A model generated the notes under the pieces. The model was not told the origin of the DNA. It made no database searches and worked only from the letters and a program-made list of their open reading frames with translations. Shown here in pieces: positions 61,241-64,000 of a DNA stretch of 64,000 nucleotides. This stretch comes from Lepeophtheirus salmonis (Eukaryota > Arthropoda > Copepoda > Siphonostomatoida > Caligidae), in contig NC_052134.2 of NCBI RefSeq assembly GCF_016086655.4, positions 37,323,971 through 37,387,970 of the forward strand, written 5' to 3'. A program made the translations under genes and the position numbers. Position 1 is the stretch's first letter; every line of letters starts with the position of its first letter.

Positions 61241-63299
61241 CTTAATCATTAATCCATGAATCTTGTCCAATATGAATAATCCATCATGTCTAATGATATT
61301 ATAATTGATAACCGATAATTAAGTGATGAACACTTCTTCAATTCGAACCACTGTTGAGTTTATTTTTCTTTTTCTTTCATCTAAATATTTTATTATATTG
61401 ATGATAAGGGTTGTTTCCCTGAAATAATTTTGCCATTTTTTCCCACTTTTTCTGCTTCTTTCCCTTTCCATTTTTTTCTTTTACCATTTTTCATAAATTT
61501 AATTAGTCAAATGTTTTCCCGTTTTCATAATTTTGAGTTTGTTAAAAATCAAGAACATTATTATACAAATTTTTAAAGATTTTTTTTCAGCTAATTAATG
61601 TATTACTTTCCAATTAAAGGAAGATGAAAAGAAATTATTACTTTTAATATATTATTACTCATTGATTAATGTGTTATAATACATTAAACGTAAGATATCT
61701 TAAGGTATATTTTTTTAATGTTCCTTTAATTGGTCAGATGGAGCTTTACTGATTAATTATAAGTAAACATTTTAGTATAAATAGAGTTGACATGTTTGTA
61801 ATGATTACACTACCTTAAAAAATAAGAAAAGGAAAAACGGATGTTGCGTGGCTCTTTTTTTTTTTTTTTTTTGTTCATTATTGAATAAGTCGTGGTATGT
61901 TAACTTATACCTTTAAAGTAAGCATTATTGTCTATCTGTAGTGTAAATTGTTTTAAAGAGGCATAATAAAATAAATATATATAAATTTAAATAGGATTGC
62001 AATATTTTCCTTTCACAAATGCTACTTTAAATGTAGAAGGTTCTCCTGTTTGTAGCAGTAATGTATTTTGCCTTCTCCTCCCCTTCAATCATATAACAGG
62101 TAAGGGTCTTATTTCAATAGTACGTATGGAATAGAAGTAAACAAAAAGCCCTATATCATCTGTTAGTTAGCCAAATAAGTAAATCATACCAACTATTACA
62201 TATCGCTTATGTACTCCCAAACTATCACTGTCACATTACTTCTTCGCTATTTTCAAAATGAGCTTTATATACATATATTTCGTAATGTTAAAAACTACGT
62301 AGTATTTTATTCGATACTGTACTATAATATTGCTTTTGTAATATTGTCTTGAAAGTGTATAGCTTTAAATTTGTTTTTCTATATGATAGCCAAAATTTAT
62401 TTATAAAAATAATAAAATGGCTAACTTATATATTAAATAAACGAAGAGGGATCAACAAGAAATTGTATTCATGTTCTTTTGAAACGAAACATAAGCATAG
62501 AATAACTTATTTCTTTGTTCTATATCAAAACGAAGAAATTCTGAAATAGCCATGACGTATCAAGGGAGATGAGGGAATGGACATCTGACAATAAAATACA
62601 TGGGATATTACTATGTTAGCGAGGTAACGCCATAATGTGTCTCTCCCTTCTCCTCGCGGTCTTTTTTTTTTAATCATACAAGCTATGTATTGTAATTCGA
62701 CTCTGTCTCTCCTACATCAATATATTTGACAATAACAAAATCAATTGCAACGGTTATGCGTTAAATTTGCACAGAATTGTCGATTCCTCCAATCAATATT
62801 GGTGAGCTTACAACAAAGCCAATTTCAAACAAATATAAGCCATGTTTTTCAAAGGTGCTTACAAATTATGCTGTATCTAATTTTGCTCCTTTTTTGTGTC
62901 TACGAAAATGCTTCAAATATATTTAAGGATAACATAAACCTTTTTGGAATTTTTGATCTGTAAAAAGTGATATACATGTTAATGTAAAATACTCTTTTTT
63001 TTTATTTCCGATAGTTTACTTTTTGAATTGAAGTTTGTTTAAAGTGCTGATATATATTTTGGAATAATTACATAATTTTTTGTTGATTTATGAATGAGTT
63101 ACAAGTCATATTACAAAATATCAAAACTACATACATATATACCTACATTTCAACCATAAAACACTAAAAAAATGTGTCGAGTAAAAAAAAAAATCAATGA
63201 ATTAGGAGTGATGGTGTGAATTTTCAATATAATAACTTCATTTATTTTGTAAAATAATATAACACAGTTACATAATTACTCAAAATTCCATGAATTTAC
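61241..63299. other. gene-free AT-rich DNA
   Basis: A T18 run lies at 61855-61872. Open frames at 62349-62549 and 62745-62963 have no motifs. No element was recognised. Confidence 0.4.
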
Positions 63300-64000
63300 A
63301 ACTTAACACTTTTTTTAAATATTTAGTTAGTTAGTTAAATATTTATTACCGCTTACCATACATACATAAAATAAAAGTTCCCAAATATAAGGCAACAAAC
63401 ACGACCACACAGCAGAGTATTTGTGCTACTACAGCTAATTCTAAAACCTAGTTTACATTAAAATTTTGTCGATAATATTTTTTATTTTTTCACATTTTAT
63501 AAATTTTAAAATACAATTGTCTTCGTTTTCTTCATTCATTGCTTGATGTCCCTTGTAAGATAGAGCGGGGCATCTATTGATGAGATAGTTTACACTTTGC
63601 AATTCTTCCATACATATATTACACGTTGAGCTTGTGTCCTTCCACTTGCTTAGATGGCTAGAAATGGGCCAAGTCCAGTGTAGGTATGTACAATGAGTCT
63701 CAATTTTTCTCTTCCGAGCTTGATTCACTTCGACTTCGACTTATTAAGCATAGTATGTGTATGTTTCATACCTTGGTCTTTTTATATCGGTCACACCAAT
63801 ATTTAAAGAAGAAGTCATGAATTACCTTCTTTGTGTAGCTTGGAGGCGTCCCAATAGTAAATTGGGGTTCGCTCTCAGTTCCCTTCTTCACAAGATGGTC
63901 TGCAAATTCATTTCCTTTTATATCAGAATGTCCTTTACACCATTCTAGATATATATTTTTCTCACTCATTCCTTTGATGATGGTTTATTTACATTTTAAA
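63300..64000 (-). pseudogene. non-LTR retrotransposon 3' part: RNase H and Zn-knuckle tail (runs off window)
   Basis: From the right edge leftward, the minus strand encodes the end of an RNase H domain, YLEWCKGHSDIKGNEFADHL, followed by VKKGTESEP (63969-63766). This matches W-x-GH-x-x-x-GN-x-x-AD, with the last catalytic Asp present. After a stop and frame change, HCTYLHWTWPISSHLSKW, TCNICMEELQSVNYLINRCP give the usual H-x-x-Y...C-x-x-C...C tail (63728-63453). This order (RNase H, then zinc-knuckle tail) is typical of I/Jockey-like non-LTR retrotransposons. The stop at 63766 and the frameshift show that it is inactive, unless it lies near an artefact. About 150 bp of 3'UTR with TTAGTTAGTTAGTTAAA follows. 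The reverse transcriptase would lie beyond 64000. Confidence 0.8.

Noticed and set aside
1..64000. CRISPR arrays, bacterial operons and ribosome-binding sites
   Set aside because: No evenly spaced direct repeats with unique spacers were found. The gene structure and signals are eukaryotic.

Overview
The window is AT-rich, intron- and transposon-dominated eukaryotic DNA. There are no operons, no rRNA and no convincing tRNA. Signal-peptide-bearing ORFs, GT-AG splice signals, a TATA box and AATAAA sites mark it as animal nuclear DNA. Many decayed Tc1/mariner copies, foldback and hAT-like short elements, and a secreted beta/gamma-crystallin suggest an arthropod. My best guess is a parasitic copepod such as a caligid sea louse, but that guess is inference only.

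Two protein-coding loci are well supported. (1) 6580-7257 (+) is an intact single-exon gene for a 225-residue secreted protein with two beta/gamma-crystallin domains. It has a TATA box, a cluster of five GATA-type sites just upstream and a canonical poly(A) signal 29 bases after the stop. (2) On the minus strand, an exon at 46042-45771 (signal peptide, KR site, first peptide) and an exon at 14913-14760 (RKR sites, second related peptide, stop) fit together in phase. They form a 141-residue neuropeptide-type precursor split by an intron of about 30.9 kb. Both predicted peptides share the core G-x-G-...-DPR-x-LF-x-x-IYG and end in Tyr before basic residues. I do not recognise the peptide family.

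Layout: 1-6.4 kb holds interspersed repeats, a mariner remnant, a hairpin cluster and a non-LTR retrotransposon tail. 6.4-7.35 kb is the crystallin gene. 7.5-9.8 kb holds a second copy of repeat R (copy A is at 1.4-2.2 kb), interrupted by an 841-bp segment carrying a relic similar to the crystallin 3'UTR. 10.1-11.2 kb is a foldback element, and 13.3 kb a mariner fragment. 14.8-46.0 kb is the peptide gene, whose giant intron holds seven mariner remnants, including two same-family pairs in nested inverted orientation. The intron also holds two hAT-like MITEs, an inverted 16-bp-period repeat pair and a close pair of CRE palindromes. 46-64 kb is upstream and intergenic: a 600-bp hAT-type MITE with an 8-bp target duplication, a second and more regular inverted 16-bp-period array, hAT fragments, a second foldback copy, a PIF/Harbinger element with TAA target sites and a recognisable transposase relic, a purine-biased degenerate minisatellite, a solo foldback arm and two non-LTR retrotransposon 3' ends. 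The last of these runs off the window.

Most short open frames in this DNA are chance frames. Boundaries of decayed elements are approximate because they were read by eye.
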